Positions 9,376 through 19,009 of a stretch of DNA of 64,000 bases are shown here, piece by piece. The notes under the pieces were generated by a model. The model saw nothing but the letters and a program-made list of their open reading frames with translations. It was not told the DNA's origin and did no database searches. Source of the DNA: Clostridiales bacterium (GTDB lineage: Bacteria; Bacillota; Desulfotomaculia; Desulfotomaculales; VENG01); NCBI GenBank assembly GCA_016278505.1, contig JADQBQ010000004.1:25930-89929 (forward strand), given 5' to 3'. Position 1 is the first letter of the stretch; each line of letters opens with the position of its first letter. Made by a program: the position numbers and the translations under genes.

Positions 9376-12030
9376 GTGCCGGTTATGTCACAGAATAGAA
9401 TGTTGGTAATCGATGGTAACAGCTTGGCCCACAGAGCCTTTCATGCCATACCTTTGCTGTCTAACAGCGAAGGTATTATTACTAATGCCGCTTACGGATT
9501 TACAACTATGTTGTTTAAAGTACTACAGGAGCGCAAACCGGAGCTGGTTGCCGTGGCGTTTGATAAAGGGAAAATCACTTTCAGACACAGCCAGTACTCC
9601 GAATACAAGATGCACAGGAAAGCTACACCCGACGAACTCAGACCTCAGTTCCCATTATTAAAAGATATTTTAAAAGCGATGCGCATCCCTATTTTTGAAG
9701 TAGACAACTACGAAGCAGATGACCTTATAGGTGCCATCGTTACCAAAGCAGAAGAGAAGAACTTGAACTGCCTGATAGTTTCGGGGGACCGTGACGTATT
9801 ACAACTTGTCTCCCCTAATACAACAGTTCTACATACAAAAAAAGGAATCAGCCAACTAGAAGAATATGACGAGGAAAGCGTGAAAAATAAATTCGGGGTT
9901 ACCCCGCAATATTTTACTGACCTTAAGGGTCTGATGGGCGACTCTTCCGATAATATCCCGGGTGTACCCGGGATAGGTCCCAAAACTGCCGCTAAATTAC
10001 TCCAGGAGTACCCCACTATAGAAGAATTGCTGGCCAATAAAGAGAAACTACCGTCCCGCTGGCATAACAAGCTGGAGGAATTTGAGCAGCAGGCCCTAAT
10101 GTCCAAGGAATTAGCAACAATAACGCGTGAAGTACCGGTGGAAATCGATATAGAAAGGTGCCGTTGGCACGGTCCCGATTACCCCGAACTGCTGCAAATC
10201 TTCAGTCGCCTCGAATTCAAATCTCTAGTTAAAAATATTATCGAGGAAATGGGTGAAAAACCGGTTAAAGAAGATGATAATGATCATGCAGATAGCGGTT
10301 TTAGCCCCTACACCCCTACGTATTCTGTCGTAAAAACAGAAGAAAAGCTTAATCAGCTAAAACAAAAGGTAAACAACACCGGGGAAATGGCCGTTGCCAT
10401 TAATCAAAACAAGCAGGGTAAATTAACTTCAATTGCATTAACACCGGCCGCCGGGGAAAACTTTTATGTTCCATTGGATAACAACGTGGACAATGAACAA
10501 ATTCCACAGGTGTTAAAGGATCTCTGTTCTGATCCTGGCATTAAAAAATACTGTCACGATGCTAAAAGAATTACCAGATTGCTTTATTTTTTAGGAGTAC
10601 CTTTTGAAAATATAACCTTTGATACCATGGTGGCCGCTTACCTGTTAAATCCCGGTTATACTGGGTTAGAGGTCAATGAGCTGGCCCTAAAATACTTGAA
10701 TATAGTACTCCCGTCCGAGCAAGAGCAAAATACTGCGGCAATTGCTGAAAGCATTTATACTATGGTCAAAATATTGGAAGATAAACTGAAGGAAAATGAT
10801 TTATTTGATCTTTATTATAACGTTGAGCTTCCCCTTATTTCTATATTGGCACGCATGGAGATAGACGGAGTAGCGGTAGACGCACAACAGTTGCAAGAAA
10901 TGTCCGCCGGTCTAAAAAAACAAATTGAAGACATTGCCGCAGATATATATTCTCTGGCCGGGGAAGAATTTAATATAAATTCCACACGGCAGCTGGGCCA
11001 AATTCTCTTTGAAAAACTGGAATTACCTGTTATCAAGCGTACTAAAACCGGTTATTCCACTGACGCCAAGGTATTAGAAGAATTAACCGGTAGTCATACG
11101 ATAATAGAAAAGATTATCACCCACCGCCAACTGGCTAAACTAAAATCTACTTATGTTGACGGTCTGACTCACCTGGTTAACCGCACCACCGGCAAGCTTC
11201 ATACTACCTTTCACCAGACTGTTACAGCTACGGGGCGTCTTTCCAGCGCCGAGCCGAACCTGCAAAACATACCCATTAGACTGGAACAAGGACGAAGAAT
11301 AAGAAAGGTATTTTTACCGCGGAAGGCCGGCAACATCATTTTGGCAGCTGATTATTCTCAGATAGAATTGCGTATTCTTGCCCACATGTCCAGTGACGCC
11401 GTTCTCAGCGAGGCCTTTGAGCAGCAACAGGACATACATTCCAGAACCGCCTCGGAAGTATTTGGGGTCGATATGGAACAGGTGACAAGGGATATGCGCA
11501 GTAGGGCGAAGGCCGTAAATTTTGGTATTGTTTATGGTATGAGTGAGTTTGGCCTTTCCAGAGATATCAAAGTCACCCGGGCAGAGGCCAAGCGATATAT
11601 TGAAAACTATTTTGCCCGGTATACCGGGGTGCAAAGTTATATACAGCAAACCATCGACGAGGCACGGAAGAACGGTTATGTAACCACCATTTTGCATCGA
11701 AAACGCTACCTGCCTGATATCTTCAGCCCTAACCGTAATGTGCGCAATTTCGGTGAGCGGACAGCGGTGAATACACCTATTCAGGGGAGCGCCGCAGATA
11801 TTATAAAACTGTCCATGGTAAAAGTTGCCGATGAATTAAAGAAGCAAAACCTCCAGGCCAAGATGATACTGCAGGTACACGACGAATTGATCTTTGACGT
11901 ACCGCAAGAAGAATTAACATCCCTTATAAAACTCGTGCGGGAATGTATGGAAAACGCCATTAGTTTGAATGTACCACTGACCGTAGATTTGAAAGCAGGG
12001 CCCAATTGGTATGATGTGAAAAAACTTTAG
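9376..12030 (+). CDS. polA: DNA polymerase I
   Basis: 5'-3' exonuclease (LVIDGNSLAHRAFHA, NYEADDLIGAI, GDSSDNIPGVPGIGPKTA) and polymerase motifs (ADYSQIELRILAHMS, RSRAKAVNFGIVYGMSEFGLS, QVHDELIFDV); likely start ATG at 9385 (MSQNRM). Confidence 0.97.
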   Translation: MPVMSQNRMLVIDGNSLAHRAFHAIPLLSNSEGIITNAAYGFTTMLFKVLQERKPELVAVAFDKGKITFRHSQYSEYKMHRKATPDELRPQFPLLKDILKAMRIPIFEVDNYEADDLIGAIVTKAEEKNLNCLIVSGDRDVLQLVSPNTTVLHTKKGISQLEEYDEESVKNKFGVTPQYFTDLKGLMGDSSDNIPGVPGIGPKTAAKLLQEYPTIEELLANKEKLPSRWHNKLEEFEQQALMSKELATITREVPVEIDIERCRWHGPDYPELLQIFSRLEFKSLVKNIIEEMGEKPVKEDDNDHADSGFSPYTPTYSVVKTEEKLNQLKQKVNNTGEMAVAINQNKQGKLTSIALTPAAGENFYVPLDNNVDNEQIPQVLKDLCSDPGIKKYCHDAKRITRLLYFLGVPFENITFDTMVAAYLLNPGYTGLEVNELALKYLNIVLPSEQEQNTAAIAESIYTMVKILEDKLKENDLFDLYYNVELPLISILARMEIDGVAVDAQQLQEMSAGLKKQIEDIAADIYSLAGEEFNINSTRQLGQILFEKLELPVIKRTKTGYSTDAKVLEELTGSHTIIEKIITHRQLAKLKSTYVDGLTHLVNRTTGKLHTTFHQTVTATGRLSSAEPNLQNIPIRLEQGRRIRKVFLPRKAGNIILAADYSQIELRILAHMSSDAVLSEAFEQQQDIHSRTASEVFGVDMEQVTRDMRSRAKAVNFGIVYGMSEFGLSRDIKVTRAEAKRYIENYFARYTGVQSYIQQTIDEARKNGYVTTILHRKRYLPDIFSPNRNVRNFGERTAVNTPIQGSAADIIKLSMVKVADELKKQNLQAKMILQVHDELIFDVPQEELTSLIKLVRECMENAISLNVPLTVDLKAGPNWYDVKKL

Positions 12031-12041
12031 GAGATGCTGAT

Positions 12042-12869
12042 ATGCCCGAATTACCGGAAGTTGAAACTATTAAAAGATCACTGGAAAAAAAACTGCTTGG
12101 CACCGTAATAACAGAAGTAAAAATTTACTTGCCTAAGGTAATTCGACTGCAGACACAGAATGCTTTTATACAACAGATTGCGGGCAAAAAAATTATTGGT
12201 TTGGGTAGAAGAGGGAAATATCTGCTCATTCACCTCTCAGAGAATTTAACATTGGTAATACACCTGCGCATGACCGGGCGCCTGGTATACACACCGCCTT
12301 GTACGCCGGAAAAACACACGCATGCAGTTTTCGTATTAGACAGCGGGTTTGAGCTCCACTTTAACGACACGCGCCAGTTTGGCAAAATAATACTCAGTCC
12401 TTCCAATGAACTGGATGCTGTGCCCGGGCTTAAAGATTTAGGCATAGAGCCCCTTGACGAAAACTTTGACAAAAACGTTTTCCGGCGCGATTTGCGGCGG
12501 CGAAGGGCAAAGATAAAAAGTCTTTTACTGGATCAAACATTTATCGCCGGCCTGGGAAACATATATGTGGATGAAGCGCTGCACCGCGCACGCATTAACC
12601 CGCAGCGAATTGCAGCCTCGTTAAAGCCGAGGGAAGTAACTAACCTATACCATGCCATTCGTAAGGTTCTCAGAGAAGGCATCAAAAACCGCGGTACCAC
12701 TTTCAGGGATTACGTGGACGGGGATGGTAGAATGGGTAACTACCAAGGATTACTCCGCGTTTACAGTAGGGAAGGCCAGCCCTGTCTGAATTGCGAAACA
12801 GAAATTAAGAGAATGAAACTAAGCGGCCGCAGTTCTTATTTTTGTCCCCGCTGTCAAAAGGCTAAATAA
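12042..12869 (+). CDS. mutM: formamidopyrimidine-DNA glycosylase
   Basis: MPELPEVETI N-terminus; C-terminal zinc finger CLNCETEIKRMKLSGRSSYFCPRCQ. Confidence 0.97.
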   Translation: MPELPEVETIKRSLEKKLLGTVITEVKIYLPKVIRLQTQNAFIQQIAGKKIIGLGRRGKYLLIHLSENLTLVIHLRMTGRLVYTPPCTPEKHTHAVFVLDSGFELHFNDTRQFGKIILSPSNELDAVPGLKDLGIEPLDENFDKNVFRRDLRRRRAKIKSLLLDQTFIAGLGNIYVDEALHRARINPQRIAASLKPREVTNLYHAIRKVLREGIKNRGTTFRDYVDGDGRMGNYQGLLRVYSREGQPCLNCETEIKRMKLSGRSSYFCPRCQKAK

Positions 12870-12948
12870 CTGGGCCAAGCACGTTTAAGGCTTCTCTCCC
12901 ATAGTATTGTTTACGGAATGTTTACTTAGGGAGGGATAGCCAAAAAGA

Positions 12949-13596
12949 ATGGAAATATTGACTTTGGTATTGTTTGCCCTGGCACTAAACCTGGACGCTT
13001 TCGGTGCCGGTACAGCTTACGGGATTCGTAACATTAAGCTGCCTTTGACCTCTATACTGATTATCAGTGCCATGTCTATGGCAGCCATAGCCATCTCCAT
13101 GCTTGCCGGACATACCTTGTCAAACTACATTCCGGAAACTATTGCCCACAGATTGGGCGGCATACTATTGATGGCCGTTGGCCTTTGGGTACTCATCCAA
13201 TCTCTGCGCGATCACCGTAATGTAACAACAGCCGAAGATGAGGGTAAACAGGGAACAGTTATGGAAATTCGCATCCACGCACTGGGCCTGGTCATCCAGA
13301 TCTTAAGAGAGCCAGCCCGGGCCGACCTTGATCGTTCAGGGGAAATCTCTCCCCGTGAGGCATTGATTTTAGGGCTGGCACTGTCTATGGATGCCCTTGC
13401 CGCGGGCTTTGCAGTATCCATGCTGGGATATTCTGTTCTACTGACAGCCTTTATAGTTGGGGTGGGACACTTGATACTCACTTACGCCGGTCTTATTCTT
13501 GGCAAGGGTATCGGCGCCACCACCATCGGCAGACAGTTAAGTGCGATACCGGGATGCATATTGATTGCCCTTGGAATTTTTAAAATTTATCCTTAA
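12949..13596 (+). CDS. ytaF: sporulation membrane protein YtaF (MntP-like)
   Basis: LNLDAFGAGTAYGIRNIKLP...LALSMDALAAGFAVSMLG; polA-mutM-ytaF-coaE order. Confidence 0.85.
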   Translation: MEILTLVLFALALNLDAFGAGTAYGIRNIKLPLTSILIISAMSMAAIAISMLAGHTLSNYIPETIAHRLGGILLMAVGLWVLIQSLRDHRNVTTAEDEGKQGTVMEIRIHALGLVIQILREPARADLDRSGEISPREALILGLALSMDALAAGFAVSMLGYSVLLTAFIVGVGHLILTYAGLILGKGIGATTIGRQLSAIPGCILIALGIFKIYP

Positions 13597-13625
13597 CAGA
13601 TGTGTATTTTCTGTTATAATCCTTT

Positions 13626-14246
13626 ATGGTGATGAAATTGATTATCGGGCTGACAGGAAATATTGGCAGCGGCAAAAGTACCGTTGCCCGGCATTTAAAA
13701 AATCTAGGTGCCTGGGTTTTAGATACCGACCAGGTAGCCAGGGATGTAGTAATGCCCGGAAAACCCGCCTTAAAGGCCATAGTTGAAGCCTTTGGCAAGC
13801 AGGTATTACATGATGACGGGACTTTAAACCGCCAGGCAGTGGGTAATATTATATTCCGGAATTCGGATTCCCGTAAACGCCTGAATTCCATTATGCATCC
13901 CCGTATTATGCAGGAGGTAAAGGAAACCATAGCCCGTTTTCAAACCAACCGGGGCCCTAAGGCCCCGGCTTTGGTCATTGAAGTACCGCTTCTTTTTGAG
14001 ACCGGCATGGAAAAGCTTATGGATGAAGTTTGGCTGGTAACGGTAGACAAGCCGGTACAATTAAAGCGCATTGTGGAAAGAGACAACATTAGTGTAGAAC
14101 AAGCCAAGCACCGCATTGACAGCCAGATGCCCCAGGCTGACAAGGTAAAAAAAGCACACCGTATTATTGATAACAGTGGGCCGCCGCAAGAGACCTTTAA
14201 CAAGGTGGCAGAACTTTGGAGAAAGTTATTTTACTCATTTTCATAG
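13626..14246 (+). CDS. coaE: dephospho-CoA kinase
   Basis: IIGLTGNIGSGKSTVARHL, VLDTDQVARDVV, HPRIMQEV. Confidence 0.95.
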   Translation: MVMKLIIGLTGNIGSGKSTVARHLKNLGAWVLDTDQVARDVVMPGKPALKAIVEAFGKQVLHDDGTLNRQAVGNIIFRNSDSRKRLNSIMHPRIMQEVKETIARFQTNRGPKAPALVIEVPLLFETGMEKLMDEVWLVTVDKPVQLKRIVERDNISVEQAKHRIDSQMPQADKVKKAHRIIDNSGPPQETFNKVAELWRKLFYSFS

Positions 14247-14283
14247 CATAATCTGTAACAAGCAGGCCCGGGAGTGATTATTT

Positions 14284-14856
14284 TTGGCAGTTATTTACCA
14301 AAAAAGAAAAAAACTAGTTACAATTCTCCTCATTATTATCTTTTTAGCTTTACTCTTTAACATTGAAAACCTGGGCAGTTACTTATACCCGTACCACCAC
14401 CAACATGTAATAGAAAAATATGCAGCTCAAAACGGTGTAGATCCATTACTGCTTGCTGCCATCATCAAACAAGAAAGTAATTTCAATCCCGGGGCAAGAT
14501 CACCAAAAGGGGCCCGGGGATTGATGCAAATAATGCCTACAACAGGTGATTGGATAGCCCAACAACTTGGCATGGAATCATTCCATCCTGACCAATTGTA
14601 CGAGGTGGAGCCCAGTATACGCATGGGAGCATGGTATGTATCGCACCTTTTAAAGCAATTTAACGGTGACCTGCAGGCAGCATTGGCGGCCTACAACGGC
14701 GGACAAGGTAATGTGAGAAAGTGGCTGGCTGAAAAGGATTGGGAGGAAAACCAGCTCCAAACATCTGAAATTCCGTTCCCTGAGACCAGGAATTTTGTGG
14801 CTAGAGTTATGAAAAATTATAAAATCTATAGCTACCTTTATTTAGAGAAACCATAG
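14284..14856 (+). CDS. lytic transglycosylase (SLT domain)
   Basis: LLLAAIIKQESNFNPGARSPKGARGLMQIMPTTGDWIA...AALAAYNGGQGNV. Confidence 0.93.
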   Translation: MAVIYQKRKKLVTILLIIIFLALLFNIENLGSYLYPYHHQHVIEKYAAQNGVDPLLLAAIIKQESNFNPGARSPKGARGLMQIMPTTGDWIAQQLGMESFHPDQLYEVEPSIRMGAWYVSHLLKQFNGDLQAALAAYNGGQGNVRKWLAEKDWEENQLQTSEIPFPETRNFVARVMKNYKIYSYLYLEKP

Positions 14857-14974
14857 TTTTTTGACCTCACTCGGGGGTCTCAGATAGAAATTTCCATTTA
14901 TCATCTCTTGCTTTGAAAAAGCATATTTGTTATAATAGTTCTTGCGTAACAATGAGCCACGAAAAAAGTTACAC

Positions 14975-15059
14975 GTCGGAGTGGCGGAATCGGCAGACGC
15001 GCACGTTTGAGGGGCGTGTGGGGTAACTCGTGGGGGTTCAAGTCCCCCCTCCGACACCA
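14975..15059 (+). tRNA. tRNA-Leu (GAG); island integration target
   Basis: GTCGGAG...CTCCGAC acceptor pairing, long variable arm, anticodon loop TTGAGGG, encoded CCA. Confidence 0.95.
15006..15059 (+). repeat. attL-like direct repeat (54 bp, 3' part of tRNA-Leu)
   Basis: tttgaggggcgtgtggggtaactcgtgggggttcaagtcccccctccgacacca, identical to 52629-52682. Confidence 0.92.
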
Positions 15060-15068
15060 AACACAGAT

Positions 15069-15116
15069 AAAATGGGCTTTTTGAGGGATTACCAAAAAAG
15101 CCCATTTTTTATTTTT
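15069..15116 (+). terminator. intrinsic terminator after tRNA-Leu (supplied by the inserted element)
   Basis: aaaatgggcttttt...aaaaaagcccattttttattttt. Confidence 0.8.
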
Positions 15117-15190
15117 AAAAACAAGACGTATGCATGTCCACCAAAAAGTAGTGTGCGAAGGTTTTATCTAACCGCACACTACTTTTTTTT

Positions 15191-16165
15191 ATGGGAGGTA
15201 TGAAAATGGCACGGCGTAAGGGACTTAAGACATCACACAGCAGTACACTACCTAAAAATGGAGTAAAAGAAATTGATTTTACGGAAGCCGTCGATATCTT
15301 TTTGACCGGCATGCTGCTTAAGGGTCTAGCTCCCCGCACAAGGGAGTGGCATAAAGAAAACCTGTCAGCCCTTAAAAACTTTTTGACCCAGGAAGGAAAG
15401 AATACCGCACCGGTGTCTATGACAGAAAGTATTTTAAAGCAAAATTTTATCCTGCCCATGATTAAGCACGGATTCAAAATTAATACCATCAATGGCAGAA
15501 TCAGAACCTGCCGCAGCTTTTACACGTACCTTCTTAAAGAGGGATATATCTTGTCCAATCCTGCCAAGCGCCTCACCAAGCTCAAGCAGGACAAGCCAAT
15601 TATTGAAACCTTTACCAAAAATCAGGTTAACAAACTTTTATCAGTCATTAATAGGCAAACATTTGTTGGCTTTCGGGATTACGTTATCATTTTACTCTTT
15701 TTGGAAACAGGCATTCGGGTATCCGAGGCCGCAAGAATAAAAGTTGAACATATTTTGTTTGAGGAGCAGATGATTAGGATACATGGCAAGGGGGCTAAGG
15801 GGCGTATTGTCCCCTTTCAAACTAAACTAAAGGGGCTGATGTATAAATACCTAAAAGAGCGCAGTGAAGTTGACCATCCCTACCTTTTTATTAACCGGGA
15901 TGAAAAACCACTTAAGAAAAGAACGATTCAAGATAGGTTCTCCATCTACGGTAAGAAGGCAAATCTTAAGGGGGTTCGCTGCTCCCCTCACACCATGCGC
16001 CACACCATGGCCAAGTTTTACATTATGGCCGGGGGAGATGTTTTTAGCCTGCAAAAAATTTTAGGCCACGCCTCTCTTGACATGGTTCGAAGGTATGTCG
16101 AGCTTTTTGGCAGCGAGATAAAAGAACAGCACAAAAAATATAGTCCCATTAAAGATTTTACATAA
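15191..16165 (+). CDS. tyrosine recombinase/integrase
   Basis: LETGIRVSEAARI, SPHTMRHTMAKFYI, LGHASLDMVRRYV (R..HxxR..Y); probable start ATG 15206 after GGGAGGT. Confidence 0.92.
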   Translation: MGGMKMARRKGLKTSHSSTLPKNGVKEIDFTEAVDIFLTGMLLKGLAPRTREWHKENLSALKNFLTQEGKNTAPVSMTESILKQNFILPMIKHGFKINTINGRIRTCRSFYTYLLKEGYILSNPAKRLTKLKQDKPIIETFTKNQVNKLLSVINRQTFVGFRDYVIILLFLETGIRVSEAARIKVEHILFEEQMIRIHGKGAKGRIVPFQTKLKGLMYKYLKERSEVDHPYLFINRDEKPLKKRTIQDRFSIYGKKANLKGVRCSPHTMRHTMAKFYIMAGGDVFSLQKILGHASLDMVRRYVELFGSEIKEQHKKYSPIKDFT

Positions 16166-16183
16166 AAAAAGCGCCTGTTGGCG

Positions 16184-17158
16184 CTAAAAACTGCTTAAAG
16201 GGCTGTATTTATCATGCTGCTTTTTAACTTCGCCGCCCCAGAGGTTTACGTAGATTTTCACTGTGTCCATATTCTTATGGCGAAGTATCTTCTGCAGTGA
16301 AAAGGCATCCCCCCCGCCCAGAATATAGTATTTAGCGAAGGTATGGCGCAAGGTGTGGGGCGAGACGCGTACGTCAAAGATATTAGCCTTTTTGCCGTAC
16401 TTTTTAAACTGGTCCTGAATAGTGCTGCGGCTAAGGGCTGTCCCACGGATACTGGTGAATAAATGATCAGAATCATTAGGCCTTAGGTCTCTATAGTAAA
16501 GATATTTTTCTAGTATTCTTGCACACTTGCCCGAAAAAGGGACATGACCGCTTGAGCCTTTACCTGAGACCTTGATCATCCCCTCTTTTAAATCAACATC
16601 TTGAATTCGCAAGCCGCAAAGCTCGGCCAATCGGATTCCAGTGTCCAACAGCAAAAGGAAGATCGTATAATCACGAAAGCCGGTAAAGGTAGTCCTGTCA
16701 GGCTGCTCTAAGAGCCTTGCCACCTGATCTTTTGTAAAGGCCTGGATGGGCTCCCCTTTACCCCTCACCTTTTTTAAAGTCGAAGCAAAATTCGTCTCAA
16801 TATAATCTTCCTGGGACAGAAAGGTTATGTATTTACGCAGAGTTTTAATTCTCCCATTGATCGTATTTGGCTTATAGTTCTTACTTACCATGTATAAAAT
16901 GAGATTCTGCTTAATCATATCTTTGGTGAGCTTAGCTGGAGTTTTAATGATAATACCCTGCTTTTTAAGTATTTTTAACATGGCGGCCATGTTCTCCATA
17001 TGAAAGGCTATCGTACGTTGGCCTAAGTTTTCTGCCTGCATATCTGTAACAAACGTTTTTAAAGACTCTTTAATGGTAGTTTTGCGCACCAGCTTTGGTT
17101 CCATAGGAAGAACATTTGATGGCCTCTTTTTATAATTCTCTCTTTCTAATCCTAACAT
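16184..17158 (-). CDS. tyrosine recombinase/integrase (paralogue, convergent)
   Basis: LDTGIRLAELCGL, SPHTLRHTFAKYYILGGGDAFSLQKILRHKNMDTVKIYV. Confidence 0.92.
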   Translation of the reverse strand: MLGLERENYKKRPSNVLPMEPKLVRKTTIKESLKTFVTDMQAENLGQRTIAFHMENMAAMLKILKKQGIIIKTPAKLTKDMIKQNLILYMVSKNYKPNTINGRIKTLRKYITFLSQEDYIETNFASTLKKVRGKGEPIQAFTKDQVARLLEQPDRTTFTGFRDYTIFLLLLDTGIRLAELCGLRIQDVDLKEGMIKVSGKGSSGHVPFSGKCARILEKYLYYRDLRPNDSDHLFTSIRGTALSRSTIQDQFKKYGKKANIFDVRVSPHTLRHTFAKYYILGGGDAFSLQKILRHKNMDTVKIYVNLWGGEVKKQHDKYSPLSSF

Positions 17159-17379
17159 GTACTTTCACCTCCGATTATTTTAGCGACTTCATTTTAAACA
17201 AATGAATCCTTGGATAAAAGGAAAAAAACAAACAAAAAAATTCACTTGAAAAAAAGCGCAATTTTTTTTCAAGTGAACTATTTTAGCGATTAATTTCATG
17301 TGAAAAAAAAAGTAAATATATTTCCTTTTATATTAACTTCCTTGCACCTAAAATTATTCCCGTAAGTGGGAGGACCACT

Positions 17380-17502
17380 ATGATGAAATATGATGAATTA
17401 TTATTTCCAGAAGAGTATCATGAAGCGAACTGGTTTGAAATCTTAGTAACTAAAGCAATCGAAGTCCTTCTCGAAGAATTAGATGCGGAGGTGGAAGAAT
17501 GA
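17380..17502 (+). CDS. small acidic protein (40 aa) translationally coupled to the serine recombinase
   Basis: MMKYDELLFPEEYHEANWFEILVTKAIEVLLEELDAEVEE*, upstream gggagg, ATGA overlap with ATG at 17499; not in ORF track. Confidence 0.5.
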   Translation: MMKYDELLFPEEYHEANWFEILVTKAIEVLLEELDAEVEE

Positions 17503-18987
17503 ATGTCAACAAAGAAGTCAGTGCTTATATAAGGGCCTCTACCAATCAGCAGCAGCTGACCTTGGCATTTCAAAAGAGAAAAAACATAGAGGCCGCCCAA
17601 AACCTCGGGATCATATTAAAGGAAGAAAACATTTTCACTGATGCCGGGGTATCCGGCTTTAAAATCCCAATGGAGCAGCGAAAAAACCTGCAAGCAATGC
17701 TTAAAAAAGCAAAAAAAGGTGAGGTCAGCCATCTAATCGTTTTCAAACGGGACAGGTTAACGCGAAGGGCAAGGGAATATTTGAAAATAGCCCATTCCCT
17801 TCAAGAATATGGGGTACAAATAATTTTCTCTGACCCCGCTGAACATCCCTTTATTACTGATTATGGGTGGATGGTTGAATGCGTTTTTGCTGCTTTGCTG
17901 CAAAAAGAATGTGAAGGGATTAGGGAAAAAGTAATTCTCGGCCTGAAAACATCGCACAGCATGGGGCTCTGGACGGGTGGTCAGCCGGGATTTGGATTTC
18001 AATATGATAAAAATAGCAAGAAACTAAATGTCATTAGGGAAGAATCGGCAGCAGTTAAGCAAATAATTCATCTACTTGCAAATGGCAAAAGCCCCCAAGA
18101 AATTGCCCAACTTTTAAATAAACAAAACACTCTTTGGGCCGCCCGCAACGGCAAAACCGGCAAATGGACAACTGCCAAGATAAAACAAATCGGCAGTAAC
18201 CCCCTATTTTTAGGCATTTCAGAGCGGTTTGGCGAAAAGGTCCACTTAAAAGACCAAAAACCAATCGTGGATATGCAAATCTGGCAGCAAGCTCAAGAAA
18301 CCCTTGAAAAGTATGCGCCAGCTTCCAGATCAAAAAATAGTAAGAAAAAGGCAGCTTTTATTAGAAGGCCTTGTGTGCTGTGCGCAAAATTATGAAACCA
18401 CCTTCAGAGTAAGGAAGTTAGGCAAAAAATACAAATATTGTTGTCCCGATAGTAATTGCACCCAAAACTGTCCTAATAAACGAATAGACATCAATGAATT
18501 GGAATCTATGGTATTTTCTCACTGCAGCCACTGGTTTAGCAGCCTTGACAATAGGGTATTAGAAAAGAAGACCGGATTAGTATTACAAAACCGTCTGCGC
18601 GAGATAGAAACCAAAATCAACACCCTTAACAGTAAAAAGGAAAGGTTAGCAAAAGAAATAAGCCGCCACTCTGACAATTTCTGCAGGGAAACCCATGAAT
18701 TCAAAAAAAGGCAGCTCGAGAGTAAAATTATGAAACTTCATGAGCAAAAAACAGAAATAGGGAGAAAGATGAGTCACTTTAATAGCGCACAAAGTGAATT
18801 ATACGCATTGGGGAAACGGCAGGATAAAGTTTTGTCCATCCTTAAAGACTGGGAGAAAAGTTTTGCAAGCCTAAATTTTAACGAGCAGAAGAGTGTTTAT
18901 AACCAAATAATTAAGTTTATTTTGATTCACCCTTTTAGGATTGAAGCTTTAACCAATGATACAGAAATTCTGGGAGTTGCAGGCTAA
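17499..18987 (+). pseudogene. large serine recombinase, split by a frameshift near 18335-18360 (ORFs 17499-18395 and 18304-18987)
   Basis: ORF1 has resolvase and recombinase domains (AYIRASTNQQQLTLAFQKR, HLIVFKRDRLTRRAREYLKI); ORF2 continues with the zinc-ribbon/coiled-coil tail (LLLEGLVCCAQNY...CPDSNCTQNCPNKRIDINELE). Confidence 0.75.
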
Positions 18988-19009
18988 GTTTCAGTAAGGA
19001 GTGAGATAA

